Part shown: positions 11,358-22,994 of the stretch, one piece after another
Position numbering within the stretch: position 1 is the stretch's first letter
Layout: each line of letters opens with the position of its first letter
From: Apoderus coryli
Lineage: Eukaryota > Arthropoda > Insecta > Coleoptera > Attelabidae
DNA: 64,000 nucleotides
Assembly (NCBI GenBank): GCA_911728435.2
Contig: OU452202.1
Location: 24,655,135-24,719,134 of the forward strand
Direction: 5' to 3'
The notes under the pieces: generated by a model
Database searches by the model: none
What the model was told of the DNA's origin: nothing
Seen by the model: only the letters and a program-made list of their open reading frames with translations
Made by a program: the position numbers and the translations under genes

Positions 11358-13411
11358 TCTCCATGATACTGGAGACATATTTGATGATTCATTCTTAGGC
11401 CGATCAGCATATCTGTAGCACTATCGAAAAAATTCGCATATCAATCAAATCAAATGGATTCACTGTTTTCATTGAGCGATCTTATGCCGATCAGCTTATT
11501 AATTTATGCCAATGGAAACTATATAGATCGTTTATTAAATCTTAGCAACATTTTAATTTTGTTAGACACTTAAAATTGAATCAAAGCAATGCAAAATATC
11601 ATCCCAAATCCACTTACAGAACGATATTAGATGTTTTGAAAAGATGGCAAAAGAATTTCCAACGAAAGCCTTATCTTGCAATTCCAGGCTGATGTTATAT
11701 TTAAGGGTAATAGCTACAATGCGATTTAATTTCAGAAAATGGAAACGTTCAGTTCGAAAATAATAATATGCTATTATGGTATTTATGGGACATTGAATTT
11801 GAAGTTAAATTATGAAAATTGAAGTAGTTATTTTGCGATATATGTATACAGTACCTGCAGAGAAGTTAATCACATATTCTTTTGAATAATTATAAGGAGG
11901 AAAGTAGTCATTTCCCTCCCTAGGGAGGAAAATAATTTCAAAACATATTATAAATAAATATTTATAGTACTATTTTGCAGAATACTTGAAAGTTATTCCA
12001 TGTTTAGTAGAATTATATCAGCAGAAAAACCACTTTATCACTATAATGTTCGGAGTAGCAACTTCCGAGCTTCAATAGTTTTTGTATTTTTTTGTATTAG
12101 GTATAAATTTTATTTTTTTTTAATAATTTATTTTTATCTTGCTTTGAAATTTTAATGCTATTTTTAGTTGAATAATTATTCCCAAATATTCTTGGTATGT
12201 TGAAAAGTGTTTTAAATTTTTTTCTCGTAAACAAAGCAAGATATGAAAAAAATACTAGAGATAAAAAAGTTGTAGTTTTCGTTGGTTTATCTCAAGACAA
12301 TATCGAAATTTAATTATAGACAATGGCGTACATAAAAACTTTAACACATTGTGTCTTGAATGACCTGAGAAATCAACCCCTTAAGTATTGCCGCGTCTTT
12401 TTGATTCACCCAATATATTATGTCGACCACCTTTTTTTTTTAATCGAACTGCTTGTTCTATATTCTTTAAATGAAATTACCAATGAAATGAACTGCCTCT
12501 GTCCCGAATACAAGCAGCGTACTTATAATTGCATTAATCGTGACAAAACCCTTTTCAAATAGAAGAGAAAGAGAGGCATTCTGCTAAAATAAATTTGCCT
12601 GCATTTATTGTGTAGCACCCAGAACTTACGACTGAACCTACCTATAACTCTAGTGACAATTTGTGTACAGAGTGATATAAATAAACCCGATTTCTTTATA
12701 GTTGAAAGTACAAAAATGTACACGGAATCTAGATCAGATAAAAACAAGGTTAACCATAAACTTAATGCAAAAAAGGCTTTAAATTCAGTGAATTAAATCT
12801 GATTTGGATACAAGGAACAACATAGTCTTACAGGATTGATTTGCTACACTTAACTGTTTCCAACACGAAGGTGTGGACATCGTTCCAATTTCTCTATGCC
12901 TTCATCATTATTCGTAATAAGTTGTCTTTGTTCAGTTGAGCAGATGTGCCATAAACACCTTCCAACTCAGTTGTATTTCTGCCAGCTACAACTTACATTC
13001 CTATTTCCGCCTTGTAAGTCATTCTATGCCACAAGTAGGTCACTACATACGTACCGTTTAATTGGGATGTCTATTTGGATACGACCGAATTTAATTAGAA
13101 AATCAAATGAGTTAAACAAAGTTGGGGAACATTTGGGTTTTCCAAGGTAAGAAATGTTTGTCCTACATACAAGATTAGTTCCACACAATGAAGTTTATAC
13201 TTTTGGAAGAGAATTTATAACGTTGAATTCGAAGCTCTATTTGTTCGTTAAAGGCGAGTTTAATTTAGTGGGTATCTATAAAGGTTTATATTTGAGGTAT
13301 CCAAATAAAATAGAAGTTGGCAACTCCTGGAATAGTGGCAGACGATTGGACAAAATTCTTGCACGAACCTTTCCGGCGATGGAGATAGTTTCCACATACA
13401 TATTTAGAATT
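11358..13411. other. AT-rich stretch, no supported gene
   Basis: No recognisable coding sequence. Open frames at 12323-12562, 12896-13150 and 13154-13414 show no family motif. Confidence 0.5.
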
Positions 13412-14290
13412 TAAACAGAAATCTTGGTCTAATACTGGATGATGAATTACGTTTCACAACGTACGTAAGTAACTCTTTACAAAAAGCTTACTTAAATTGG
13501 AGGCTTTTATTTCAAAATAGGCATTGTCTACCTTCAAAACCTAAATAATTGTTATGTGAAACTCTAGTACTATCCCATTTAAATTTTTGTGATACAATAT
13601 ACGATCCATACTTGACAGTAGATGACAAGGGCCGCATCCAGAAATTGCTGAACTCTTCGGAATACGAAAGTTTGATCGAATCAGCCACACATTGACCCAA
13701 GCTAATTGGATAAATATGCAAGGAAGACGAAATCTTCACATATCGGTGATATATTTCTCTATTCTTCTGAATAAAACGCCTCCAGACCTTTACAATAAAA
13801 TAAAATTTCGGACAGACATCCATAATATCAACATTCGTTTTCCTAATTCACTAAATATACCTATTCACAAAACAGAAATATTCAAGAGGTCTTATTCTTA
13901 TACCGTCGCTAAATGCGTGAATTCTTGGACCAATGATTTAAGGAATGCTTTTTCAAAATGTGCGTTTAAAAGAAAATTTAATAGAATCTTACGATCTTGA
14001 TTCCTTTTTTTTCATAATGAGGTGGAATGACATATCAAGCTTAATTAATAAGTATAATTTTGATTATATCGATTTTATGCTAAAAGTATTTATTTTATTT
14101 TACTGTAATGTTTAGTGAGTGTGATTTTTCTTTTGTATTTGTTTGTATTTATTAACAATGGGTTAGCTGAACAGACGGTTATATGCATAAATGTGCATAG
14201 CACCGTACTGAATCTCGCCCAATTGCGTATATATAAAAAAAAAATTTACTTGTTTGTTAAATATGCAATAAAAGACCTTTATTATTATTA
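13412..14290 (+). pseudogene. LINE reverse transcriptase C-terminus and 3' UTR
   Basis: This is the thumb and C-terminal region of a non-LTR reverse transcriptase. It reads LGLILDDELRFTTYVSNSL, then LSHLNFCDTIYDPYL with GRIQKLLNS, then after indels IRFPNSLNIPIHKTEIFKR and SWTNDLRNAFSKCAFKRKF, stopping at 14000. The 3' UTR ends with AATAAAAG and a TTA microsatellite. The same C-terminal pattern (fusing ..NLLNIPHHRTTLFKRTFS..) is in the minus-strand relic 41339-41800, so the two are related families. The palm is missing and several frame breaks are present. Confidence 0.8.
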
Positions 14291-14328
14291 TTATTATTTT
14301 TTTTTTATTTTTTATTTTTTTTTTTCAC
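14281..14328. repeat. TTA microsatellite and T-tract between two LINEs
   Basis: A TTA run followed by a T-rich tract forms the junction between the plus-strand LINE tail (ending about 14290) and the 3' end of the minus-strand R4/Dong-like element. On the minus strand it reads as TAA repeats. Confidence 0.85.
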
Positions 14329-14373
14329 AGTTTCCTGGTATATTTGCCGGGTTCAGAACCAAGGCTTTTATCC

Positions 14374-15692
14374 TTACTTGGATAACGCTTTTCGGATAAT
14401 GGAAACCGAGCCTAGGATAGCAGCTTTCTGTAAATTTAGCATAATCGAGGTTTGTATGTTTAAAATTTTTAGGTAGGTACTAACTTTCTTGTGAATCAAC
14501 CCATTAGCCGATATTATAATAGGGTATATTTCTACGCTGACGTTCCAGATTCTCTTCAGTTCATTTGATAGTTGTTGGTATTTACAGATTTTTTCATTGT
14601 GAGCTTTTGCGACGTTGTCATCTAGAGGCACAGATATATCTATTAAGTAAACCTTATTTTGCTTTTTGCTCCAAACAACAACAGTGTCGGGTCGGTTGTG
14701 CTGAACAATCTGATCGGTTATTATTTCCAAATCCCAATATATCTTGTGGTCATCGTTTTCTTTAATCTGTAATGGTGTGTAAAGATAGTATGGTTTCTTA
14801 GATGACAATAAATTCAGTTCAACGCATAACTCCTGATGCAATATTTTAGCAATGTTGTTATGCAAATCCAAATAAAACGTGGGCGCCAGATAACTACAAG
14901 CCGACAGCAAGTGTTGAATAGACTCCTCATCTTTATTGCAAAGGCGGCATTTAGTAGTTGGGATCTGCTCTTTTAAAATATATTTTCGGTAATTGCGTGT
15001 AGCCATAACTTGATCGTGTATGGCTAGAAGAAATCCCTCTGTTTCAGCGAATAGATATCCCGCTTTGAACACTATCATAGAAGATGAGCGATCCACATCA
15101 GGGTGTCGCATTGATGCGTAGAAACGTCCGTGCAACTGTTTGCTCTGCCATGCATCTTCTAGTCTTTTGATTTTCTTTTCTGCTCCGGGTTGGGGTGCCA
15201 GTCCCTGGAATGGTGCCATCTCAATAGGAAAATTAGGTAAGTATGTGTTCCTTTCGAAATATTTAATCAAATTTTTTGTTTCAGATTCCAGCCTCCATTC
15301 AAGGCAGATAACACCTCTACCCCCCTCAGATCTAGGTAATTATAATCTTTCTTTTGCAGATTTAGGATGATGAATTCTATATTGTGTAAAGAGGACTCTA
15401 AACATGCGGTCTACCTCCTGTATTTCCGTTCTAGACCAGTGAAGGCATCCAAATGTGTACATAATGACAGGCAGGGCCCATGCGTTGAGTGCCTCTATTT
15501 TGTGTTTTGCGTATAAGTTGCTTTTTAATATTATTTTCGTTCTTCTTAATGTTTCTTCTGTTGCTATACTTTTGGTTAGATCTTCATCAACTTCCAATGC
15601 TTGGCGTATTCCTAGATACTTGTATGTTTCTTCTGCACCTAGGTCCTGTAGTACCGTTCCGTCACATAGTTCAACATTTTTCGTTTGAATAA
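14374..15692 (-). pseudogene. R4/Dong-like LINE with restriction-like endonuclease
   Basis: This is the C-terminal part of a site-specific LINE of the restriction-like-endonuclease group (R2/R4/Dong/HERO). From the 15692 end it reads thumb sequence (YKYLGIRQALEVDEDLTK, KHKIEALNAWALPVIMYTFG), a frame break near 15345, then an open frame to 14374. That frame holds the CCHC knuckle (CRLCNKDEESIQHLLSAC) and the endonuclease core RPDTVVVW...DISVPLDD, with the RPD and D catalytic positions present. The palm is missing, so it is 5' truncated at a TTA tract (15692-15709). Its 3' end abuts another TTA/T tract. TAA repeats on both sides fit the known TAA target of Dong-type elements. Confidence 0.85.
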
Positions 15693-15709
15693 TTTATTAT
15701 TATTATTAT
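15692..15709. repeat. TTA microsatellite at the 5' end of the Dong-like element
   Basis: A short TTA run directly adjoins the 5' truncation of the R4/Dong-like LINE on one side and the foldback element starting at 15708 on the other. Confidence 0.85.
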
Positions 15710-16000
15710 AAAATAAAGTTTTCTACATAAAAAAGGCATACTTCTTTTTTCTCGAAAAACTTAAAGGTTTTCGAGAAATTCGAGTTTGAAAATTTTAGGA
15801 CAAAACTGGTCCTTAGTACAAAGCATTAATACAATTTTGGAAAACTTTTCGTTAGCAAACTGTATTTCAATAATTTTATTAATGTTGTTTACTAAGGACC
15901 AGTTTTGTCCCAAAATTTTCAAACTCGAATTTCTCGAAAACCTTTAAGTCTTTCGAGAAAAGAGAAGTATGCCTTTTTTATGTAGAAAACTTTATTTTAT
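15708..16000. mobile_element. Foldback MITE, 293 bp, arms about 120 bp
   Basis: The segment is an inverted repeat. ATAAAATAAAGTTTTCTACA at 15708 is matched by its reverse complement ending at 16000, and the arms stay highly similar through GGACAAAACTGGTCCTTAGT (about 15800-15820) and its partner near 15890-15910. A loop of about 60 bp is AT-rich. There is no coding capacity. I cannot identify a clear target duplication because the left border merges with the TTA tract. Transcripts would form a long hairpin. Confidence 0.85.
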
Positions 16001-16893
16001 CACATTTTTGGCACAAAATGAATAAAAATCACACGGAAAAAAAGTTAGGTTATAATTAAGGCAAGGGTCCCCCCGTTTACCCGCCTATGGTCATCCTTTC
16101 TTATTCAGTTTCATGTCAGTTTACGACATTTTACTAGGTGAATAAATATGCTACATTTGGTTAATTCATCTTTACTCGTTTCGAAAATATGTCAAAAAAA
16201 TCGTCCTCAGGCAGTCAACTTTAACACCCTGTATCTTTGTAAATAAGGACTTTTCGAAAAATTATAATTTAGGTTTTTTTCATGATTAGATGTCCCCAAT
16301 TTGCTCACAAATTTTGGACATATCTTTCTGAAGCACATTGGATTATTATTACTACATATCGTTACGCTGATCTTGGGACAGCCTGTATATAAAATGAGAC
16401 ATAACCATAATAACCAGCAAAACACTTAGTTTTTTAAAATAACGACGAGCAAAATAACCATGTAGTGCTCAAAGTACATCACGGCAAGAAGAAGTGTACG
16501 TATTTTCCACTGCAACTAAAATAATTAAATATTAAACTTCCGGAAATTGCTTTCTCTGTTAATTTTTTCATGAAACTCTGTTATAATAAGTACTTCGCTC
16601 TATTTATTGGAGCTCTGTACATTTACCTTGAAAGAGGAAAAAGAGTTAATGAAATAAAAGCTTTATAATTTATAACAATAATACTCAGTTGCGTTTGGGT
16701 TTTTAGAAAATTGAAAGAGAGTTATAAAATAACACTATAGGATAATATGACACCACACAATGGTGGAAAACTCGAAGTTAATTGCCATAAATGTTTGCTT
16801 TATGATATAAAAATAAAAGAAAAAATCTTTATCGTCATTCCTTAGCTAACAGATGCCAATGTGGCCGGTAATAAAAATGAATTATAGTACTTA
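16001..16893. other. Intergenic with two CCCTGTA transposon-end motifs
   Basis: No gene seen. ACACCCTGTAT at 16225 and GACAGCCTGTATA near 16377 are in the same orientation, about 150 bp apart, like the pair at 49852-49956. They look like remnants of a TA-target MITE family. Confidence 0.4.
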
Positions 16894-17104
16894 CGAGGGT
16901 CGCTTTTTATATTTTCACAAACAACCACTAGATGCTTTTGACATGTAGATAGAAATGAACTTTGACGTAATGCCTCAATAAGCTAGGAACTGTTTCTCAG
17001 CAGGGATCAATGGATTCCTAAGATCATCAAGATCTACATCAACAACAGTGTGCATTTGTCAAAATATACTCTGAAATATCGGGAAAAACAATAATCTAAC
17101 TCTG

Positions 17105-17315
17105 GTCTGGACGAAATCATCCAGGTTCGTTGTTGTTTTTGATCGAATCTGAGCTCACGCGGCACCCACTGTGCACAGAGCTTTCGCATACCTAAATGTT
17201 CGTGTAAAATGGTAAAAACACTACCATCTGATATCTTTACAATGTCAGCTAGCTAGTGCATCTTCCATATGCGATCGTTCACAACCAATTTGTGAGTTTT
17301 TTGGACGTTTCACTG
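17105..17315 (-). pseudogene. Mariner transposase, middle part
   Basis: The frame continues the transposase past the insertion: NVQKTHKLVVNDRIWKMH, a stop, LADIVKISDGSVFTILHEHL and GMRKLCAQWVPREL followed by FDQKQQR. This is the second helix-turn-helix and WVPR linker of mariner transposases. After about 17105 the match is lost, so the DDD catalytic domain is deleted and only the 3' terminal region with TIR remains. Confidence 0.85.
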
Positions 17316-18471
17316 AAAAAAATATTGTACGTAAAACCAATGAATGGTTGTCATCAATATTTTGAACATTAATATTATGAACTGGTCACTGTTATAATGA
17401 ATTTTGATCATAAATTAATAATTTCATACATAGAAACAATGTACGATGAAACATTAATCAATAAATGCAAGACATCGAAAATTTATGGTTTTTTTCATCA
17501 ATATAATGTCACTATTTATTGCTTCAATGTTTTACATTTATGAATTTATGCTCTTCGCCTTTAACACAATAATTTGTAAATCATACACCTATGAACAGCG
17601 AACATAAAAACTAATAAACGATCATCGTTGATTGAATGGATGCTAAGCATTAATTTTACGAACCTAACCATTAAATTCTGAATAACGCGCGCAAATCAAT
17701 GCACCCGGACCATAGACTGAATACTCAAAACATTGACATTATGACATTCTCATAGACTTTTTGTTTACGCGTCCTTTTTGTTTTGTTTAGTTGAATGTAT
17801 ACAGGTGAAAAGTGAAGTGTGTTCCTAAATCTATTTTTAAAATTTGTTCCCAAATAATACAACAAATGTAGAAATATAAGGTAAGTAGTAATCCTTTTAT
17901 ATAAGTACCATTTAGTAAAGTACAAAATTAAAGTCAGTTTAAAACGAAAAAAAAACACAGTGCGGTATTCCTTTGTAATGTTGAAAACCCGCCGATACGA
18001 GGGGAGAAATTTTATGGGCTCTTCATGGATATTTAGTGCTATCCGCTAAGCTATGTTCCAAAGGTGCCAGTGGAAAGATAATCCATTTAAAGTACACAAT
18101 AAAAGACTCTCAAGAATCTTTTTTATTTTGTGCTAAAACAGTTCAAGAAATAGAAAAACATATAATAAACCTTAAAGGAAGAAAATCTGCAATTCAACCG
18201 TACTTATGGGTTCTATAAGTCTATTCTAAAGGCGCACACTGTTTACTTAAAAACCTGTTATTTTGATTAATAATAATAATATAATAAATGACTTTTTTGA
18301 GCATAAATTTATGTTCTTTATTTATTAATTCAACGTACAGAATTCGCTACCGAATTTATGTACGAACGTTCATTGTATTAATGTCACCCATCATCGGCTC
18401 AAATTTAATGTTGACGTTCATTGATTTGAAGCACTTTTTTATTAATATCACGTACCTTTTCGGTTCAGTGA
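17306..18471. mobile_element. 1.14-kb insertion nested in mariner, about 11-bp target duplication
   Basis: The inserted segment is 17317-18460. It is flanked by CGTTTCACTGA (17306-17316) and CGGTTCAGTGA (18461-18471), which agree at 9 of 11 positions. Removing the insert rejoins the mariner frame to within one base. A 9-11 bp duplication fits Mutator-like elements, but I see no long TIR and no recognised transposase, so the superfamily is open. A short open frame (18036-18218; GASGKIIHLKYTIKDSQESF) resembles protein but I do not recognise it. Confidence 0.6.
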
Positions 18472-18745
18472 TTTCTGAAATAACAGGCTCATTTAGGCGT
18501 TCACTGCGTTGTGCATAATTTGTGGTGGTACGACCACGTTCAAATTCAGCAATCCACTTCTCTACTATTTGTCTCAATCGAGCAGAGTTCGGATAATGTT
18601 TATCAAGCCATTGTTTGATTTCCACTGTATTTTTTTTTTTCATGAAAAAGCAATCAATAGTCAGATTGCTGTCAAATTTATACACGTATCGTTCGAAGGA
18701 TAGTACTAAATAAAAATCATATGGAAAAAATTCTAGTAGCGCCAT
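18472..18745 (-). pseudogene. Mariner transposase, N-terminal part
   Basis: This part encodes the DNA-binding region of a mariner transposase. It contains EIKQWLDKHYPNSARLRQIV, EKWIAEFERGRTTTNY and RSERLNEPVISEITE, which match the helix-turn-helix and the GRTST...RSGRP linker of the family. At about 18472 the frame enters unrelated sequence where another element has inserted. The reading resumes at 17315. It is non-functional. Confidence 0.85.
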
Positions 18746-18845
18746 CTATGTCTCATCCTACGGTCTCATTGAAAGGCCTAATATTTACACAAAATTTTAG
18801 TTTTCTTCTCAGATTTTGTAAAAAACATAAACGACAACCCTCGTA

Positions 18846-19984
18846 TGTAATATGTACCACAGTTTTTGTATAAAATATGTTCGTGAGTGACTTTTCTTAA
18901 ACGCCCTCCCACTTATTGTCGTTATAACCAGCAACCACCTTCTCTATAGCTTGTTCAACTCTCCTTTCTACACCTCAAACACAATCACGTATGGATGTAA
19001 TGTAGCCCATGCAATTTTAGTCTTATACCCGCAGGTTTATGCTGGTGAACCTTTCAAATGAAATATAATGTTGGGTCCCGCACATATATATTGGTATGTC
19101 GAATACCGGAATTATTTATTTTCCGGTGAAAAAGTGCCAGGAGAAAATGTTTTAGACAAGTTGCTCTTTGTTACTGTAGCAGGAATTTTATTGAAAAGTT
19201 TGAAAGCAAGATAATAAAGAAGACGACAGGTATACATGGAAAATAATAGCACATTGATAAGATAAGATCCTTCCTATTACGGAAATATCATCAAAACCCG
19301 GACAGCTATTATACAAAACGATTCTATTACACCGAAACACACTTGCCAAAATTTATAGCTATATCCGGTTGGATTCTAAGATATTGATTTGGTAGCTTCA
19401 TCATAACCGCAATTTATGTTATTGGCCGAAGCCCCAATAAATATTTAGTGTACATACACAAGCTGAACCGCAAACCAACAGAATTGTCATGTTTGCACTG
19501 CAAACTAGGGGCCAACCAAGTTCATGGACCTACCAAAGTTTAGGATGTGTAACTTGAGCCTCGTCCTCCTTATTCACACACAACTGTTTCCATATTTCAG
19601 ACTCTCAAAAGACGTTGCAGATAGTGAGTAAGTAATATTAGTTGTAGTGGTATAAATATTTACATATTGGTTCAATCGGGTAAGCCTGCAACTGGACCGA
19701 TAATGTATACTGACGTTGGATTATTGATGAATGTTCATTAGGAACCATTGCAAATTAAAATGTTTTAATTCACAGAATAAGACATTACTGTTTACTGTAC
19801 TATATCATCGACGTAGTGGAGTAAATAACATCAAAATATGGCAACAACAAAAATTAGACATGTAAATGACGAGAGGCCAGCAGCCAGAAGCACAAGGGAA
19901 GATGAATGTGAGGGTAGGAGTTAAGTATGCATTCTTTTCATGACAAAAATTTACAAAATAATCGAAGATAGCTCTAGCAAGGCA
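18846..19984. other. Intergenic, no supported gene
   Basis: I find no coding motif, tandem repeat or terminal inverted repeat in this stretch. Confidence 0.45.
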
Positions 19985-20100
19985 GCAATGTTAATGATGG
20001 TCATTGGGACCGAAACCGGCCACACATAGATTAGTGGAATTAAATGTAGCTGAACTGATGTATTGAGTTTCAGTTTGAAAAATTAAACGATCTTTCACCA
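19985..20100 (+). repeat. Single arm of an interspersed repeat (copy A)
   Basis: The block GACCGAAACCGGCCACACAT, AATTAAATGTAGCTGAACT and AAACGATCTTTCACCA is shared with the inverted repeat at 33014-33297. It begins with TTAATGATGGTC...GGACCGAAAC, resembling a degenerate hammerhead core whose stem II (GGTC/GACC) still pairs. It may be a terminal-repeat fragment of a Penelope-like element. No coding part is present. Confidence 0.6.
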
Positions 20101-20265
20101 TGTTATATTATTTGCATTGTGCATTTCTGGCAATTTGTTTACTTATTCTGCAATTCAAAATGCGGTTTCATGCAAAACACAAGAGAGGTCGGTGGAAGAA
20201 TAAGGAAGACAACTCAGTGCTAAACGTGGTCAATCATTTTACCTGTTTAAACCAGGTGTGATTCG

Positions 20266-21555
20266 TCAACATATTTTTTTTTTATTGAAAAAATTTTTTA
20301 ACCACTTTACAAATTCATTGATGATAACTCCTAAGAATTTAGTTTGTGTTCCAAGTTCTACTTCACTATTTAAATCAAGTACAACTCCTTTCGGTTTTGA
20401 AATTTTATTTTGTTTAGTTCTAAATAACATAGCATTAGTTTTTCCAGAGTTAATAATTAATTTATTTTTGGTGCACCATTGAGAAAGGTTAACATAGAAA
20501 TATCTTAAGTCTCGCTGCAAGTGAATTATATTTTGACCTCCTATAAGAACATTAGTGTCACCAGCATAATTTACTATTCTCAGATTTTGTTCTTGTTTCA
20601 GATTATGTATGTCATTAAAATAAACTAAAAAAAGAATAGGGCCAGGAATGCTTCCCTGTGCAACACCAAAGTTATTCAATTTCATTTCCGAACAGGCAGC
20701 TTTTCCATTTTTGGATATTGATACTAGTTGATACCTATCAGTCAGATATTATGATTCTAGCCATTTCAAAGAGTTCCCACGCACACCGTATAGATCTAAT
20801 TTTTTCAATAATAACTTTCTATCAAGGCTATCGTAAGCTTTAGATAAATCTATAAACAAACCAATTGACATATTGTTTTTTTCAAGGTTTTCCAAAATAA
20901 TATTTAAAAACTCAAAGATTGCAGTGTGTGCTGATTTTCCCTTTGAGTAGCCATGTTGCGGCAGATGAAGTAAATTACAGTTATTCAAAAAAGTTGTCAG
21001 TCTAGATGCCATAACTAATTCAAATACTACAGAAAAACTAGGAAGCAAACTAATGGGCCGATAAATTTTTCAAATTTTGTGAGTCTCCGTTTTTAAATAA
21101 CGGTTTTATAAGCGCTATTTTTAGTTTTGCTGGGAAGATTCCGTATTTCAAAGAATTATTTATAATGTAACATGTACATCTTTTATATTTTTTATAATCG
21201 CTGATTTTACGATACTCGTAGGAATCTCATCTACAACACTGCTATGCTTCTTCTTTATTAAGTTAGCGAGCTCTCTGATTTCGCGTTCATTTGTAGGTTT
21301 TAAATACATAGACATATTGTTTAGTTGCATAGAACACTGATGAGACAAAAATTCTTTATCTGACAACATTTGTGGTATTATTGATAATAAATAATCATTA
21401 TATTTATTTGCTATTGCATCAGCTTCACCCTCCACTGCAATATTTATATTTCTTTGTACTCCTGTTATTTCTTTACATATTGACCACATAACTTTAGCTT
21501 TATTATCCGAATTTTTAATTCGATCTTCATAATTAGAAATTCTAGCCCTTTATGT
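20266..21555 (-). pseudogene. LINE reverse transcriptase relic
   Basis: From 21555 down: a pre-RT region (ISNYEDRIKNSD, KVMWSICKEITG), ANLIKKKHSSVVDEIPTSIV, then after a break QHGYSKGKSAHTAIFEFLN, LFIDLSKAYDSLDRKLLLKK and FGVAQGSIPGPILFLVYFND. The catalytic box is NYAGDTN, so the first aspartate is replaced by glycine, and the fold ends in the thumb (TKFLGVIINEFV) near 20300. Frame breaks fall near 21050-21160 and 20700. It is truncated at both ends. Confidence 0.88.
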
Positions 21556-22235
21556 AATTGTAACCTTATTTTTAACCGATCCTGTATGAAAAAAAAAATG
21601 TTAAAATTTGCCATGCAAATTAATTATATAAAAACGCTATTTTGTTTTTGTAATATCTATCGCAATACTTATTCCCACTGAGGTATAATAAGTAAGATTA
21701 CTTTCCTGGTACTTAATGTAGAAAGTAATATTGCTTCTTATCACTTTCCACGGCTATAAAATCCTGCATCACAATATATACACTATAAAACCCACAGTTC
21801 CCCTCCTGTTATTGTCACAAGTTGTTTACGGAACACCCGTCAGTATGAGACGAGAAACAATAAAGTTGCAACTCTCTTTCACTATATTGGGTTTTATAAA
21901 GAAAACACTAGAAACTACTTTCACGACAACCTATTTATTAAATATATTTTGGAGGAAAATTGAATAAAAAACAATATTTTGAACACAGTTATGGTTTTAA
22001 CGAAATTGACAACAAAGTAAGGTAAACTCATTTTATGTCATACAATAGCAACGGAGTTACAGTGCGGTAATCGCAGCTATTCGAAAATTTCTTGACTCAA
22101 CTTTGCCTGCAGTGCTTATTACTGTAGCAGAGCTCTCAGTGCATGCAGCAAGGCGGTATTTGAAAAATGTATTTTTAACTTTTTACACTCTTTTCAAAAA
22201 ACAATGTGATTTAATTTTTTATCGCTAACATTCAA
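21556..22235. other. Intergenic, no supported gene
   Basis: No gene is seen. The motif CAGTGCGGT at 22060 recurs at 17958 and 32923 and may mark transposon ends. Confidence 0.4.
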
Positions 22236-22395
22236 GATCTAAGATTCGTTTGGCACGCAGATAGCCAATGTCCTGCCTAAATTTCCACACACCTATCAGG
22301 CACGGAACAGGTTTCAATTTTAATGCATTTTTTTGGTATAGGACGCTATCATTCACGTGTATTTGATTTTTAAGTCTTATTAAGTAAAACCAGAA
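22236..22395 (-). repeat. Degenerate copy of the 174-bp repeat
   Basis: In order it matches the minus-strand version of the 174-bp unit: CGTTTGGCACGCAGATAGCC, a shortened AATGTCCTGCCTAAATTTC, GGTTTCAATTTTAATG, TTTTTTGGTATAGGACGCTATCATT, and a diverged AAGTCTTATTAAG. It is far more diverged than the other copies, so the repeat has been in this genome for a long time. It is a single unit with no visible TIR. Confidence 0.75.
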
Positions 22396-22990
22396 GGGTT
22401 TCCAAAATAGTATTTCACTTTTTGATAGGCCCGAAGACCAAGTCTCCTACAGCCATCTAAACATGAACGCCAAACTTATTTTAGATGTTTCACGGTCTTT
22501 CTGATCCCAAACGCAGATTTAGGAAGTTTACAAAACCTCGCCTTGTGAATCGCGATTCGTCAGTTCCTATTATTTTCTCAGAATGAGAGGATCTTATTCA
22601 ATTTTTGCAATAATCCACCTTCAAAATGCTAATCGTCGTTGTTGGTCACCAGGATGTAAAGTTTGGACTGCTCTTGAATGACTGCTTTATAATGATTGCA
22701 TTTTAAAGTGTTAACAATTGAACTGCTGGGAATACGTAACTGTCGGCGGATTCTGTTAATATTTACAAATAAATTTAATATTCGATGGTCTATCTATTTC
22801 TAAGGATTACATGTCTTTCATATTCTCTTCTTCTACCAAACGCATGCTCTCTAAATCGTTCGTGCACCAGACTGAAGACAATGTCACTCGGTTGTCGGCA
22901 ATTTGGAAAACGTCTACGGTACTCTCAAACTGTTTATTGCCATTGCAGAACTCATAAACAAAATGCATGTCAGCAAATTCAAAAGAAAAT
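22396..22990 (-). pseudogene. Degraded Tc1/mariner-superfamily transposase
   Basis: Read on the minus strand with many stops and shifts, this resembles a transposase type common in insect genomes. It has EMHFVYEFCNGN near the start, then VQTLHPGDQQRRLAF and RWIIAKIE, then GTDESRFTRRGFVNF, where the D of TDESRF is the usual first catalytic aspartate, followed by FGVHV*MAVGDLVFGP. The second half with the other catalytic residues is missing. No TIRs are visible. It is old and non-functional, and the exact family is uncertain. Confidence 0.5.
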
Positions 22991-22994
22991 TTAA

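Larger units (their letters stand above)
16894..18843 (-). mobile_element. Mariner element, internally deleted and interrupted
   Basis: The left end is CGAGGGTCGCTTTTTATATT (16894) and the right end, read on the minus strand, is CGAGGGTTGTCGTTTATGTT (18843). These are imperfect mariner-type TIRs with a TA at each border (16892-16893, 18844-18845). The transposase runs on the minus strand. The total is 1950 bp, of which about 1.14 kb (17317-18460) is a later insertion, leaving roughly 0.8 kb of mariner, shorter than the usual 1.3 kb. The catalytic domain is mostly deleted. Confidence 0.85.
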
